Assembly (NCBI RefSeq): GCF_937997535.1
Contig: NZ_CALKTT010000080.1
Location: 1-32,671, forward strand
Source: an uncultured Campylobacter sp.
GTDB taxonomy: Bacteria; Campylobacterota; Campylobacteria; Campylobacterales; Campylobacteraceae
Direction: 5' to 3'
Length of the DNA: 32,671 bases
Every line of letters begins with the position of its first letter. The stretch's first letter is position 1. Under the pieces are notes generated by a model. It worked only from the letters and a program-made list of their open reading frames with translations, was not told the DNA's origin and ran no database searches. The translations under genes and the position numbers were made by a program. This document shows, piece after piece, positions 15,137 through 23,077 of the stretch.

Positions 15137-15833
15137 TGCGGTTTAGCCTACTTTCTAGCATTTTTACTAAAAACGAGAAAAATTTCACGCTTGCATAGTA
15201 AAGCACTGCGGCAAAAAGTATCGGCTGGACGGTATAAAGCGCCGCCTGCATGCTTTTTGAAAAGAATGTAAGATCGGTAATTGCTACGAGGCCCACGACC
15301 GAGGTTTCTTTAAAAAGGCTTATAAATTCATTCGCAAGCGCGGGCAGGATGTTTTTTATCGCCTGCGGAAAGACGATCTCTTTCATCGCTGTGCCGTAGC
15401 CTAGACCCATCGCACGCGCAGCTTCCATCTGGCCGCGATCGACGCTATTTATACCGCTGCGCACGATCTCCGCGACGTAGGCGGAGCTATTAAGCCCTAG
15501 CGCAAAGATCGCAGCTGCGATATTATTGCTCCACGTAGCAAAGATAATAAACACGAACACCATAAGCTGGATAACGATTGGAGTTCCGCGGATGATATCT
15601 ACGTATTCGTCGATAATGAAGCTTAAAAATTTATTGTTTAGAAATTTTAAAAATGCCAGCATAAATCCTAATGCGATACCGATCACAATGCCGCCGGAGG
15701 TCAAAATAAGAGTGATGCCGTAACTTTTGGCGTATGAAATTTTTTGCGCTTCGCTCAGTTCGGGATAGGTGAAATAAAGCCCCACGGCGATTACAGTCAA
15801 AACAAATACGACCTTTAAAATTTTCTCGTTCAA
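15129..15833 (-). CDS. Amino-acid ABC transporter permease (HisM/GlnP-like)
   Basis: Inner-membrane permease of 234 residues with about five helices. The cytoplasmic EAA loop EAARAMGLGYGTAMKEIVFP, which contacts the ATPase, is well conserved, followed by QAIKNILPALANEFI. Only one permease gene is present, so the transporter probably works as a permease homodimer with the ATPase. The start is TTG at 15833-15831, with AAAAAGG about 8 bases upstream; no ATG is available nearby. It is the first gene of the minus-strand run and is divergent from putP. Confidence 0.92.
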   Translation of the reverse strand: MNEKILKVVFVLTVIAVGLYFTYPELSEAQKISYAKSYGITLILTSGGIVIGIALGFMLAFLKFLNNKFLSFIIDEYVDIIRGTPIVIQLMVFVFIIFATWSNNIAAAIFALGLNSSAYVAEIVRSGINSVDRGQMEAARAMGLGYGTAMKEIVFPQAIKNILPALANEFISLFKETSVVGLVAITDLTFFSKSMQAALYTVQPILFAAVLYYASVKFFSFLVKMLESRLNRND

Positions 15834-15930
15834 CCAAGGCGCCTTTTTCTTAAAATTTAAACGGTAAGAATACTAAAATTTCGTTAAAATCTGGCTAAAT
15901 TCCGAAAGTAAAATTTTATTTGAAATAGAG

Positions 15931-15936
15931 TAAAAT
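15931..15936 (+). promoter_or_regulatory. -10 element of the putP promoter
   Basis: TAAAAT, 24 bases before the ATG at 15961, with a strong AGGAGG ribosome site between. AT-rich phased tracts lie upstream. Confidence 0.55.
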
Positions 15937-15960
15937 TAGCTTTTTTAAAAGGAGGCAACG

Positions 15961-17469
15961 ATGAGCTTTTGGACCTATTGCGCAATCGCGATATATTTCG
16001 GCGCGCTTATTTTTATAGGTAGGTATTATTATGACAAGAATGCGAGCTTAAGCGAGTATCTGCTCGATAACCGCCGCCTGGGCCCATTCGTAACGGCACT
16101 TAGCGCGGGCGCTAGCGATATGAGTGGCTGGATGCTTTTGGGAGTGCCGGGCGCGATGTTCGCAACGGGGATTTGCAATATCTGGATTGCCCTAGGACTT
16201 TGCGTGGGCGCGTGGTGCAACTATAAATTTCTTGCAAAAAGGCTTAGAATTTACACCGAGGTAGCAAGCGACAGCGTCACGATCCCTGATTTTTTAGAAA
16301 ACCGCTTCAAAGACCATACCAAGACGCTTCGCATCATCTCCGGGCTTTTGATCATCATATTTTTTACGCTCTATGTTAGCAGCGGCATCATCGCTGGTGG
16401 CAAGACATTTGAGAGCTTTTTCGGGCTAAATTTCACCTACGGCGCGGTCGCTACGATCTTAATCGTCGTGTTTTATACCTTTTTCGGCGGATTTAAGGCC
16501 GTCGCGATCACGGATGCGTTTCAGGGCGCGCTGATGTTTGCGGTGCTTATTTTGATCCCTCTGTTTTCTTATCGCGCGCTGCAGATCCCTGCGGACAGCT
16601 CCTTTTTGGCGCAGGTGCGGCTATACGGCGCGAGCCACCTCGATCTATTTTACAATCAAAGCTTCTTGGGCGTTTTGGGCCTACTTGCTTGGGGGCTCGG
16701 ATACTTCGGTCAGCCGCATATCATCGTGCGTTTTATGGCGATTAGAAGCTCGCGCGAGCTTGATAGCGCGCGCCGCATCGGAATTTCGTGGATGGTGCTA
16801 GGACTAGTAGGCGCGATGCTTAGCGGCCTGATCGGCTTTGTGTATTTCTCGCAAAAGGGCCTTAGCATAGACGATCCCGAAAAAATTTTCCTAGAGCTTG
16901 GCAAAATTTTCTTTCACCCATTCATCCTAGGCGTGATAATCTCTGCTGTGCTGGCGGCGATTATGAGCACTATCTCAAGTCAGCTTTTGGTAAGCGCGAG
17001 CGCGGTTACGAAGGATTTTATCTTTGCGTTTTATAAAAAAGAGGTGAGCGAGCGCACGCAGACGCTAAGCAGCCGCATCGCCGTCGTGATCATCGCCGCA
17101 GTCGCTGCGATCTTGGCGTTCGGCTCAAACGATACGGTGCTAAACGTCGTGGGTAACGCTTGGGCGGGATTTGGCGCGAGCTTTGGAGCGGTGCTGCTTT
17201 TCAGCCTGTATTCTAAAAAGATGAGCGCACTCTCGGCTCTAGTAGGCATGCTCGTAGGCGGTATCACGGTCATTTGCTGGATCTTATCGGGGCTTTCGGC
17301 GGTCGTTTACGAGCTGCTGCCCGGTTTTTGCTTTTCGGCGCTTGCGATACTGCTCGTAAATCGCTACAACTCCGTGCTCGATAAGATGGCGGATGAGCCC
17401 AATGCGGCACAAATTTCGCAGGAATTTGAAAAGATGAAAGAGCAGAGTTTGGGAAGCAAAAATGGCTAA
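15961..17469 (+). CDS. putP: Sodium/proline symporter PutP (SSS family)
   Basis: Sodium-coupled uptake of proline across the inner membrane. At 502 residues with about 13 helices it has normal length. Typical features are LDNRRLGPFVTALSAGASDMSGWMLLG (shown in parts here: residues around SAGASDMSGW are the sodium/proline site), SGIIAGGK, GGFKAVAITDAFQG, GYFGQPHIIVRFMA, and AAIMSTISSQLLVSASAVTKDF, the second sodium-site region. A strong AGGAGG precedes the ATG. The last 8 bases overlap the DUF2130 gene. Proline is a major nutrient for Campylobacter; no putA is seen here. Confidence 0.93.
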   Translation: MSFWTYCAIAIYFGALIFIGRYYYDKNASLSEYLLDNRRLGPFVTALSAGASDMSGWMLLGVPGAMFATGICNIWIALGLCVGAWCNYKFLAKRLRIYTEVASDSVTIPDFLENRFKDHTKTLRIISGLLIIIFFTLYVSSGIIAGGKTFESFFGLNFTYGAVATILIVVFYTFFGGFKAVAITDAFQGALMFAVLILIPLFSYRALQIPADSSFLAQVRLYGASHLDLFYNQSFLGVLGLLAWGLGYFGQPHIIVRFMAIRSSRELDSARRIGISWMVLGLVGAMLSGLIGFVYFSQKGLSIDDPEKIFLELGKIFFHPFILGVIISAVLAAIMSTISSQLLVSASAVTKDFIFAFYKKEVSERTQTLSSRIAVVIIAAVAAILAFGSNDTVLNVVGNAWAGFGASFGAVLLFSLYSKKMSALSALVGMLVGGITVICWILSGLSAVVYELLPGFCFSALAILLVNRYNSVLDKMADEPNAAQISQEFEKMKEQSLGSKNG

Positions 17470-18805
17470 CGTAAAGTGCCCGCACTGCGGCTCGCAGATC
17501 GATATAGACGAGGCGCTGCAGCGCGATATCAAGGCCAAATTTGAAGATGAAATTTTGCAGCAGAAGCGAAAGTGGCAGCAGCAGCAAAACGAAGCCACGC
17601 TTAAATTTGAAGCCGAGATCGCCGCTAAGCGCGAGGAGTACGCGAAGCATCTGGCGCAGCTGCAAGCGAAGGAAAACGCATTCGAGCAGCGCGTAAAAGC
17701 GGCGACCGATTCCGCGCTAAACAGCGAGCGGGAGAAAATTTTAGCGCTCGCAAAATCTCAGATCGAGAGCGAAAATGCGGCGAAATTTGAAATTTTACAA
17801 AAGGAGCTGCAAGAAAAATCGCAAAGAATTTCCGAGCTAAATTTAATAAAGGCCGAAATGGAAGCGCAGAAGCGTAAATTTAGCGAGCTTGAAGCCGAGA
17901 ATAAAGCTAAATCCGAGATCGAGCTAACCAACCGCGTAAACCAAGAGCGCGAGCGGCTTTCGAAGCAAATTTCGCAGGAAAACGAGCTGAAATTCCGCCA
18001 AAAAGATGAGCAGATCCAAAGCCTGATCGGTCAAATAAACGAGCTCAAGCGCCGCTCTGAGGTGGGCTCGCAGCAGCTTCAGGGCGAGGTACAGGAGCTC
18101 GCGCTGCAGGAGTATCTGCGGCTAAACTTTCCTTTGGACGAGATAGATGAGGTCAAAAAGGGCGCGCGCGGCGCGGACTGCGTACAGATGGTGCATACGA
18201 GGGAGTTTGCGGGCTGCGGTAAAATTTTATACGAGAGCAAGCGCACGAAAAGCTTCGAGCCCAAATGGATCGACAAACTCAAAGACGATATGATAGGCGA
18301 GGGCGCGCAGATCGGCGTTATCGTCACCGAGCAGATGCCGCCTCACAGCCCTAGGCTGCACCAAGCGCCGAGCGATGCTAGCATCTGGATCTGTTCGTTT
18401 GAGGAATTTAAGGGGCTTTGCGCCGTCTTGCGCGAACACGTCGTGGCGCTTGCGTTTGCTAAAAGATCGGGGCAAAATCAAGATAGCAAAACGGCGATGC
18501 TCTACGACTATCTAACCTCGCCCGAGTTTGCAAACCAGATAAAGACGATCGTATCGGCATTCGTCGGCATGCAAGAGAGCCTAAATAAGGAGCGCAACGC
18601 GATGGAGCGCATCTGGAAACAGCGTGAAAAACAGATCGCGCGTGCGCGAGACGGCGCGATCGCGATGCACGCAAGCATCAGAAGCATCGCAGGAAACGGC
18701 GTAGCGCAGCTGGAGGACGTCGATGAAATTTTAAGCCTCGAGGCGATCGCGGCGGAGAGCGAAGCGGACGCGCTTCAAAACCAAGACGGCGACGAGACGC
18801 CATAG
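17462..18805 (+). CDS. DUF2130 coiled-coil protein with nuclease-like C-terminal domain
   Basis: A 447-residue cytoplasmic protein of the DUF2130 family, function unknown. It begins VKCPHCGSQIDI, a half zinc-ribbon of one CxxC. A long Glu/Lys/Gln-rich coiled coil spans about residues 20-215. The globular DUF2130 domain follows, with GARGADCVQMV, a central ILYESKRTKSF and KWIDKLKDDM. The D...E-x-K arrangement is compatible with a PD-(D/E)XK nuclease core like that of RmuC, to which the coiled-coil architecture is also similar. The last 30 residues are acidic and low in complexity. It overlaps putP by 8 bases, so it is translationally coupled to a transporter with no evident functional link. 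Confidence 0.85.
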   Translation: MANVKCPHCGSQIDIDEALQRDIKAKFEDEILQQKRKWQQQQNEATLKFEAEIAAKREEYAKHLAQLQAKENAFEQRVKAATDSALNSEREKILALAKSQIESENAAKFEILQKELQEKSQRISELNLIKAEMEAQKRKFSELEAENKAKSEIELTNRVNQERERLSKQISQENELKFRQKDEQIQSLIGQINELKRRSEVGSQQLQGEVQELALQEYLRLNFPLDEIDEVKKGARGADCVQMVHTREFAGCGKILYESKRTKSFEPKWIDKLKDDMIGEGAQIGVIVTEQMPPHSPRLHQAPSDASIWICSFEEFKGLCAVLREHVVALAFAKRSGQNQDSKTAMLYDYLTSPEFANQIKTIVSAFVGMQESLNKERNAMERIWKQREKQIARARDGAIAMHASIRSIAGNGVAQLEDVDEILSLEAIAAESEADALQNQDGDETP

Positions 18806-19525
18806 CGGCGTGCGGACGTGTCGCCGTCTGAACGAAATGCGAGGCGGCCTTGCGTCGTGAGGCTGAAATTTTGTAAAGTAACGCGATATTTGTCCGCGGA
18901 CAAGCGGTGCTAGAATTTCAAGAAGTAATTGCCGTCTGCTTTTGAGTTTGCGAGGTTGGAATTTTGCTTGCGAATTTTATACTGGCAGAAATACGCCGCA
19001 CTGTGTAGAGTGGAAATTTCACGTGTAAAATTTTAAATTAATAATTAAGGAAGCGCTGCATGTTGCGAAAATTTGATTTGGAATTTCTATCTTGTATCCC
19101 AATTAGGAAGATTTTGCGCTAAAAGCCATAGTAAAATTTTAAGAATTCGCTTCGCCGTATCGTAAAAATTTTAAAATTTTGATCTGCAAATTTCATGAAA
19201 ATTTATAAAATTTTTTAAATTTCTGCGTCGAAATTTTAGAATTTCTAATATTTTTTAAAACAAATTTAAATTTTTTAAACACCATCGCCGCAGTTATTTG
19301 CATACTAAAATTTTATCGATGAAAAGCGTTTGTTGCCAATCGTTAAACCCCATCCCTTATCATTCCGTAGTTGTTTTGCGCATGGAAAATTTTGCGCGTA
19401 CAAGACTCGTTTTGTGCGGCATAGCGTGCGGGTCGCATTAAATACGCCGCAAAAGCAATGGTAGGCTGTGCAACGTCTGTAACAGGCGGCTTGCTTGATT
19501 TACATAATTTATAAAGAGGTAAAAT
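18806..19525. other. Long gene-free region with AT-rich core
   Basis: About 720 bases without a supported gene. The part from about 18980 to 19320 is very AT-rich, with repeated AAATTT words. A perfect 14-base palindrome, TTGTCCGCGGACAA, sits at 18890-18903. The last 200 bases have more mixed composition and no convincing frame on either strand. Together with the broken YccF remnant that follows, this looks like a decayed region. Confidence 0.5.
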
Positions 19526-19708
19526 ATGCGTATTTTAGGCAACATTATTTGGTTTTTTATGGCTGGTTGGATCCTTGCTATCTTGACCTATTTGTCGGGT
19601 TTAATCCTTAACCGTTTTAGTCGAACTGCTCCCGCGGGATTAGGTCTTATGGAATACGGCAAATTCTTATTTTTTGCCCTTTACACACGATATGGTGCGC
19701 AAAAATAA
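19526..19708 (+). pseudogene. YccF-domain remnant, frameshifted
   Basis: A 60-codon frame starting MRILGNIIWFFMAGWILAIL, the typical N-terminus of YccF-domain membrane proteins, with GLGLMEYGKFLFF further on. The family would continue as PF-x-x-x-MV, and exactly that (PFTHDMVRKNK) is found in the +1 frame after a run of six T (19670-19675). The short stretch NRFSRT in between looks out of frame as well: the neighbouring frame reads LTVLVE, closer to the family. Two disruptions and loss of the second half point to a pseudogene. A ribosome site (AGAGG) is still present. The YccF call is from recognition by eye. Confidence 0.6.
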
Positions 19709-20183
19709 AAGCTCGCTTGCCGTCGCCGCAGTGCCGCTACAAAACTGCGAATACGACGTAACGCCCCAAAAAGTATCCGTAGCGACGATAATAGCTACAG
19801 TTTGTATCGTAGCGATTGCCTTGCCTGCAGTAGCGATTGCGGAACCGGGGCTGACTACTAGAGATGATGCGGAGATTTCTAGATTAGCGACAAATTTAAG
19901 TACCGTTAAATACGATCTAGACGCTTACTATATCTCCCAAGGCAAATTCGCATCCGATTTTTCGGTTATGACGAATGTTCCGCTAGAGCCTAACGGAGCG
20001 AATTCTGCGTATCTAAAAAGCTTAAAGGGAGATAAATGCTTCCTAATCAGCGTGGATGGCAAAAAGAAAACGATCACTATCGCAAAAGGCCCCGATGCCG
20101 AAAATAACATCTGCCGGGGAGCGTATGAGCTACCCGGCGTCCCTAAAATGTTATCGGAGCCTATTCAAGTAAAAAGCTATTAA
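19674..20183 (+). CDS. Pilin-like protein lacking a prepilin leader
   Basis: A frame of 169 codons starting at a TTG inside the YccF remnant; the true start is uncertain and the first 30 residues may not be native. A hydrophobic stretch at about 33-55 is followed by TRDDAEISRLATNL, then DAYYISQGKF, CFLISV and an ICRGAYELPGV motif. TRDDAE and SQGKF are hallmarks of Campylobacter type II/IV pilin-like proteins, whose N-terminus should read G-F-T-x-I-E; that leader is absent and the hydrophobic part is altered. Residues 71-169 are homologous to the C-terminal domain of the lipoprotein encoded at 6257-7087, with the two Cys conserved. It could be a decayed pilin gene captured next to YccF, or a membrane-anchored variant. 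Confidence 0.6.
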   Translation: MPFTHDMVRKNKSSLAVAAVPLQNCEYDVTPQKVSVATIIATVCIVAIALPAVAIAEPGLTTRDDAEISRLATNLSTVKYDLDAYYISQGKFASDFSVMTNVPLEPNGANSAYLKSLKGDKCFLISVDGKKKTITIAKGPDAENNICRGAYELPGVPKMLSEPIQVKSY

Positions 20184-20406
20184 TTCACGCGATTTAAGGG
20201 CGGATTAGATTATGGCGGCGGATTTAAGAGCCGGAATATATAAATTTTGTCTTAAATTTACGCCGCTTTGTGCGCACGAAAGTGATCTGATCGGAAATCA
20301 GATAAAGTCGCGCGCTCTGGCGTGAAATTTAGCCACAATTTGAGCGGGCCTAAGTTTCATAAAATTCTGCGGTTAGAATTTTAACGCCGTTTTAAGATTA
20401 TTTTTG

Positions 20407-20412
20407 TAAAAT
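20407..20412 (+). promoter_or_regulatory. -10 element upstream of the tRNA gene
   Basis: TAAAAT preceded by TG (extended -10), 23 bases before the first base of the tRNA. Confidence 0.5.
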
Positions 20413-20435
20413 CACATTTCTTTTTCACCGCTGGC

Positions 20436-20512
20436 GGGCTCATAGCTCAGTTGGTTAGAGCATCCGGCTCATAACCGGATGGTCCTAGGTTCAAGTCCTA
20501 GTGAGCCCACCA
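20436..20512 (+). tRNA. tRNA with CAU anticodon (elongator Met, or Ile2)
   Basis: A 77-base cloverleaf with encoded CCA. GGGCTCA (20436-20442) pairs with TGAGCCC (20502-20508), followed by ACCA. The D-arm has AGCTCAGTTGGTTAGAGC. The anticodon stem TCCGG/CCGGA encloses CTCATAA with anticodon CAT at 20470-20472, and the T-loop reads GGTTCAAGTCC. The full Watson-Crick first pair and absence of three G-C pairs next to the anticodon loop exclude initiator tRNA. Elongator Met and lysidine-modified Ile2 share this anticodon and cannot be separated safely by eye. Confidence 0.95.
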
Positions 20513-20761
20513 CCACAAAATTTTAGCTTTTTACCGCATCGAAATTCGCAAAATTCTATAAATTTCATGCGTCGTTTTTCCTTTGAAATTCCGCTTCATA
20601 ACTTCAAAAGACAAAGCTTGCCGCATAATTTCAGCTTTAAAATTTGGTTAAGCTCGCGATTGAATTTTCAAATTTAACTTTCATTTGGCGACCGATTAAA
20701 TTTTATTTTATGGCAAGTTGCAGTAGAATTCCGTTAAAATTCTTAGTGCAGGGAGATGTCC

Positions 20762-22072
20762 ATGTCAGAAAATCAAACGAAAAAAGGCGGAATTTTAGCC
20801 TTTTATTTTAACTCAAGCTTACTTTGGCGCATCATTATCGCTTTAGTGTTGGGCTCTGCGATTGGTATGTTACTACCTAAAAATATGCCGGTGGGTGATA
20901 CCACGTGGGTGGCGATTTTAACGCCTTTGGGAGATCTTTTTGTGAGACTTTTAAAGATGATTATGGTGCCGATCATTATCTGTTCGCTCATCGTGGGCAC
21001 GAGCAGCATCTCGCCCGCGCACCTGGGCAAAGTAGGCGTTAAGGCGATCATATTTTACGCTATAACGACGCTTTTTGCGATCGTCATCGGCCTAGTGTGT
21101 GCGTTTATATTTTCTCCAGGTAGCGGGCTTGATCTAAGCGATGCGTCCAAGGCTGTCGAAAAGGCAGCGAACGCGCCTAGTATGAGTAAAATTTTGCTTA
21201 ATATAATTCCTACGAATCCTTTTGATTCCATAGCCAAGGGCGAAATTTTGCCGATCATCGCGTTTTGCTTATTTCTTGGCGTAGGGCTTGCGTTTTGTCG
21301 CGACAGTAGTGATGCTCGTATTAAAAATTCCGCTGATACGGTTTATAATTTTTTCGATGGAATGAGCGAAATTATGTTTAAGGTCGTGCACTGGGTAATG
21401 CAATACGCACCAATCGGCGTTTTTGCGCTAATGTTTGTAGTGTTTAATAAAAGCGGTATCGAGGCTTTCAGCTCGCTATTAAATGTCACGATTACCCTAT
21501 ACGTGGGACTTGCGATTCAAGTATTTGCGGTTTATTGCGTTATTTGTATGCTTATCGGAGTTAGCCCGATTAAATTCCTTAAAAAAGTGCGTCCGCCGAT
21601 GCTTACGGCTTTTGTTACCCGCAGCTCCAACGGCACGCTTCCGATTACGATGCAAACCGCCGAAGATATGGGCATTCCAAAGGCGATCTACGGCTTTGTT
21701 TTACCTGTGGGTGCTACGGTGAATATGAACGGCACGACCGTGTATTTGGGCGTGTGCACGCTCTTTATCGCTAATGCTTGCGGTATCGATCTAAACAGCA
21801 GCCACTACCTCACGATCATCATCACTTCGATGCTTGCGGCGATTGGAACTGCTGGAGTTCCGGGAGCCGGTGCGCTAATGCTGCTTTTAGTGCTCGAATC
21901 TATCGGCGTCAAGGTAAGTGGTAACGTAGCGATCGCTTACGGAATGATTTTGGGCATTGACGCGATTTTGGATATGGGGCGAACCTCGATGAACGTAACG
22001 GGCGATGTTGTCGCGTCAATCTACGTCGCAAAGAGCGAAAACGAAATGGATATGAGTAAGTGGGAGAATTAA
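20762..22072 (+). CDS. Acidic amino acid:cation symporter (DAACS/GltP family)
   Basis: Inner-membrane sodium- or proton-coupled transporter of 436 residues, probably for aspartate or glutamate. It has the full DAACS layout: eight helices and two re-entrant loops, with SNGTLPIT (HP1 serine region), GATVNMNGTTVYLG (NMDGT motif, here NMNGT), GTAGVPGAGALML (HP2), and GIDAILDMGRTSMNVTGD. In the last motif the Asp, Arg, Thr, Asn and Asp residues that bind aspartate in GltPh are all present; the Arg favours acidic side chains over neutral ones. ATG 20756 touches GGGAG at 20751-20755, whereas ATG 20762 has 6-base spacing and is preferred. An Asp/Glu racemase gene follows after 28 bases. Confidence 0.9.
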   Translation: MSENQTKKGGILAFYFNSSLLWRIIIALVLGSAIGMLLPKNMPVGDTTWVAILTPLGDLFVRLLKMIMVPIIICSLIVGTSSISPAHLGKVGVKAIIFYAITTLFAIVIGLVCAFIFSPGSGLDLSDASKAVEKAANAPSMSKILLNIIPTNPFDSIAKGEILPIIAFCLFLGVGLAFCRDSSDARIKNSADTVYNFFDGMSEIMFKVVHWVMQYAPIGVFALMFVVFNKSGIEAFSSLLNVTITLYVGLAIQVFAVYCVICMLIGVSPIKFLKKVRPPMLTAFVTRSSNGTLPITMQTAEDMGIPKAIYGFVLPVGATVNMNGTTVYLGVCTLFIANACGIDLNSSHYLTIIITSMLAAIGTAGVPGAGALMLLLVLESIGVKVSGNVAIAYGMILGIDAILDMGRTSMNVTGDVVASIYVAKSENEMDMSKWEN

Positions 22073-22100
22073 CCCAAGTAAAATTTAGAAAGGACGAGCT

Positions 22101-22781
22101 ATGAAAAGAGTTGGAATTATCGGCGGAATGGGGCCTTTGGCGAGTGCGGATCTGTATATGAAGATCATAGAAGAGACTGCGGCGAGCAGCGATCAAGAAA
22201 ATATTCCGCTTGTAATCGATAGCTATCCGCAGATCGAAGATCGCACGGCGTTTATCTTAGGCAAAGGTGAAAATCCGCTTCCGCGCCTAAGCGAGAGCGC
22301 TGTTAGGCTCAAAAATGCAGGCTGCAAGGCGTTTGCGATGGCGTGTAACACGGCGCATTTTTTCGCAGACGATGTAGAAGCTGCGGCGGAAATCCCGCTA
22401 ATTCATATTGCTGAGGTCACCGTAAAAGCGATCCGCAAAAATTATCCAAACGCCCATAAAATAGCTGTGCTAGCCACTATCGGTACAAAAAAAGCTAAAA
22501 TTTACGACGATCCGCTTAAAGAAGCAGGGCTAATCAGCGTGGAACTTGGCGAAGAAAATCAAGCGGTTTTGATGGATTGCATCTACAAAGGAGTTAAGGC
22601 GGGCAAGACTGCCGAATACGTGGGGGCTTTTGAGAATTTGCTAGGCAAAATCGATGCTGATATTTATGTCGTTGCCTGCACTGAGCTGCCGCTATTTTTG
22701 CCGTTAATCAAAAGCGATAAAATTTTCGTCGATCCTACTAGAGAGCTTGCCAAAGCGATCGTGGAATTCTCAAGATCATAG
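22101..22781 (+). CDS. Aspartate/glutamate racemase family protein
   Basis: PLP-independent two-cysteine racemase of 226 residues. GGMGPLASADLY opens the first domain; the catalytic cysteines are Cys82 in MACNTAHFF and Cys193 in VACTELPLFL, and both are intact. This layout is that of aspartate racemase (RacD/YgeA type) rather than MurI. AAGGA precedes the ATG. Its position 28 bases behind an acidic amino acid symporter suggests that the pair handles aspartate or glutamate stereoisomers, for uptake and catabolism or to make a D-amino acid. Broad-spectrum racemases share the fold, so the substrate is inferred. Confidence 0.88.
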   Translation: MKRVGIIGGMGPLASADLYMKIIEETAASSDQENIPLVIDSYPQIEDRTAFILGKGENPLPRLSESAVRLKNAGCKAFAMACNTAHFFADDVEAAAEIPLIHIAEVTVKAIRKNYPNAHKIAVLATIGTKKAKIYDDPLKEAGLISVELGEENQAVLMDCIYKGVKAGKTAEYVGAFENLLGKIDADIYVVACTELPLFLPLIKSDKIFVDPTRELAKAIVEFSRS

Positions 22782-22813
22782 AGCCGCAAGGCTTTGCAGG
22801 CGCGAATTTTAAA

Positions 22814-22854
22814 CCGCAAAATTTTACGATGATCTAAGTCATAGAATTTTGCGG
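22814..22854. repeat. Inverted repeat downstream of the racemase gene
   Basis: CCGCAAAATT at 22814-22823 pairs with AATTTTGCGG at 22845-22854. An inner ATGA (22829-22832) pairs with TCAT (22838-22841). The two-part hairpin lies 33 bases after the racemase stop. It has no T tract; it may stabilise or end the transporter-racemase message. Confidence 0.5.
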
Positions 22855-23047
22855 AATTGCGTTGGCTCAAAATTCCATCGAGGCGGAATTTTACGATAGC
22901 AAAATTTCATCACAGCATTTTAAACTTAAAATTTTGTCAAAATTTAATCCGTAAGATCCAGAATGTAAAACCTTCGAAGTAAAATTCCGTAACAAAATTT
23001 AAGCTAAAATTTCATTAAATTTGACCGTTTCTAAAGCCCGAATTTAC

Positions 23048-23053
23048 TATAAT
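23048..23053 (+). promoter_or_regulatory. -10 element of the dnaE promoter
   Basis: TATAAT, 25 bases before the ATG at 23078, with AAAAAAGG just upstream of the start. Its position shows that the longer open frame beginning at 23021 is not the true gene start. Confidence 0.65.
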
Positions 23054-23077
23054 CTCCAAATCAAAAAAGGATCAAAA

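Noticed and set aside
19670..19675. Phase-variable homopolymer controlling a YccF-pilin fusion
   Set aside because: Six T is short for contingency tracts, and a second disruption upstream favours decay; reported only as a low-interest frameshift.
20436..20512. Initiator tRNA-fMet
   Set aside because: Position 1 pairs normally with 72, and the anticodon stem lacks the three consecutive G-C pairs of initiators.
23021..23077. Upstream extension of DnaE from TTG 23021
   Set aside because: The -10 box lies inside this stretch and the family N-terminus begins at ATG 23078.
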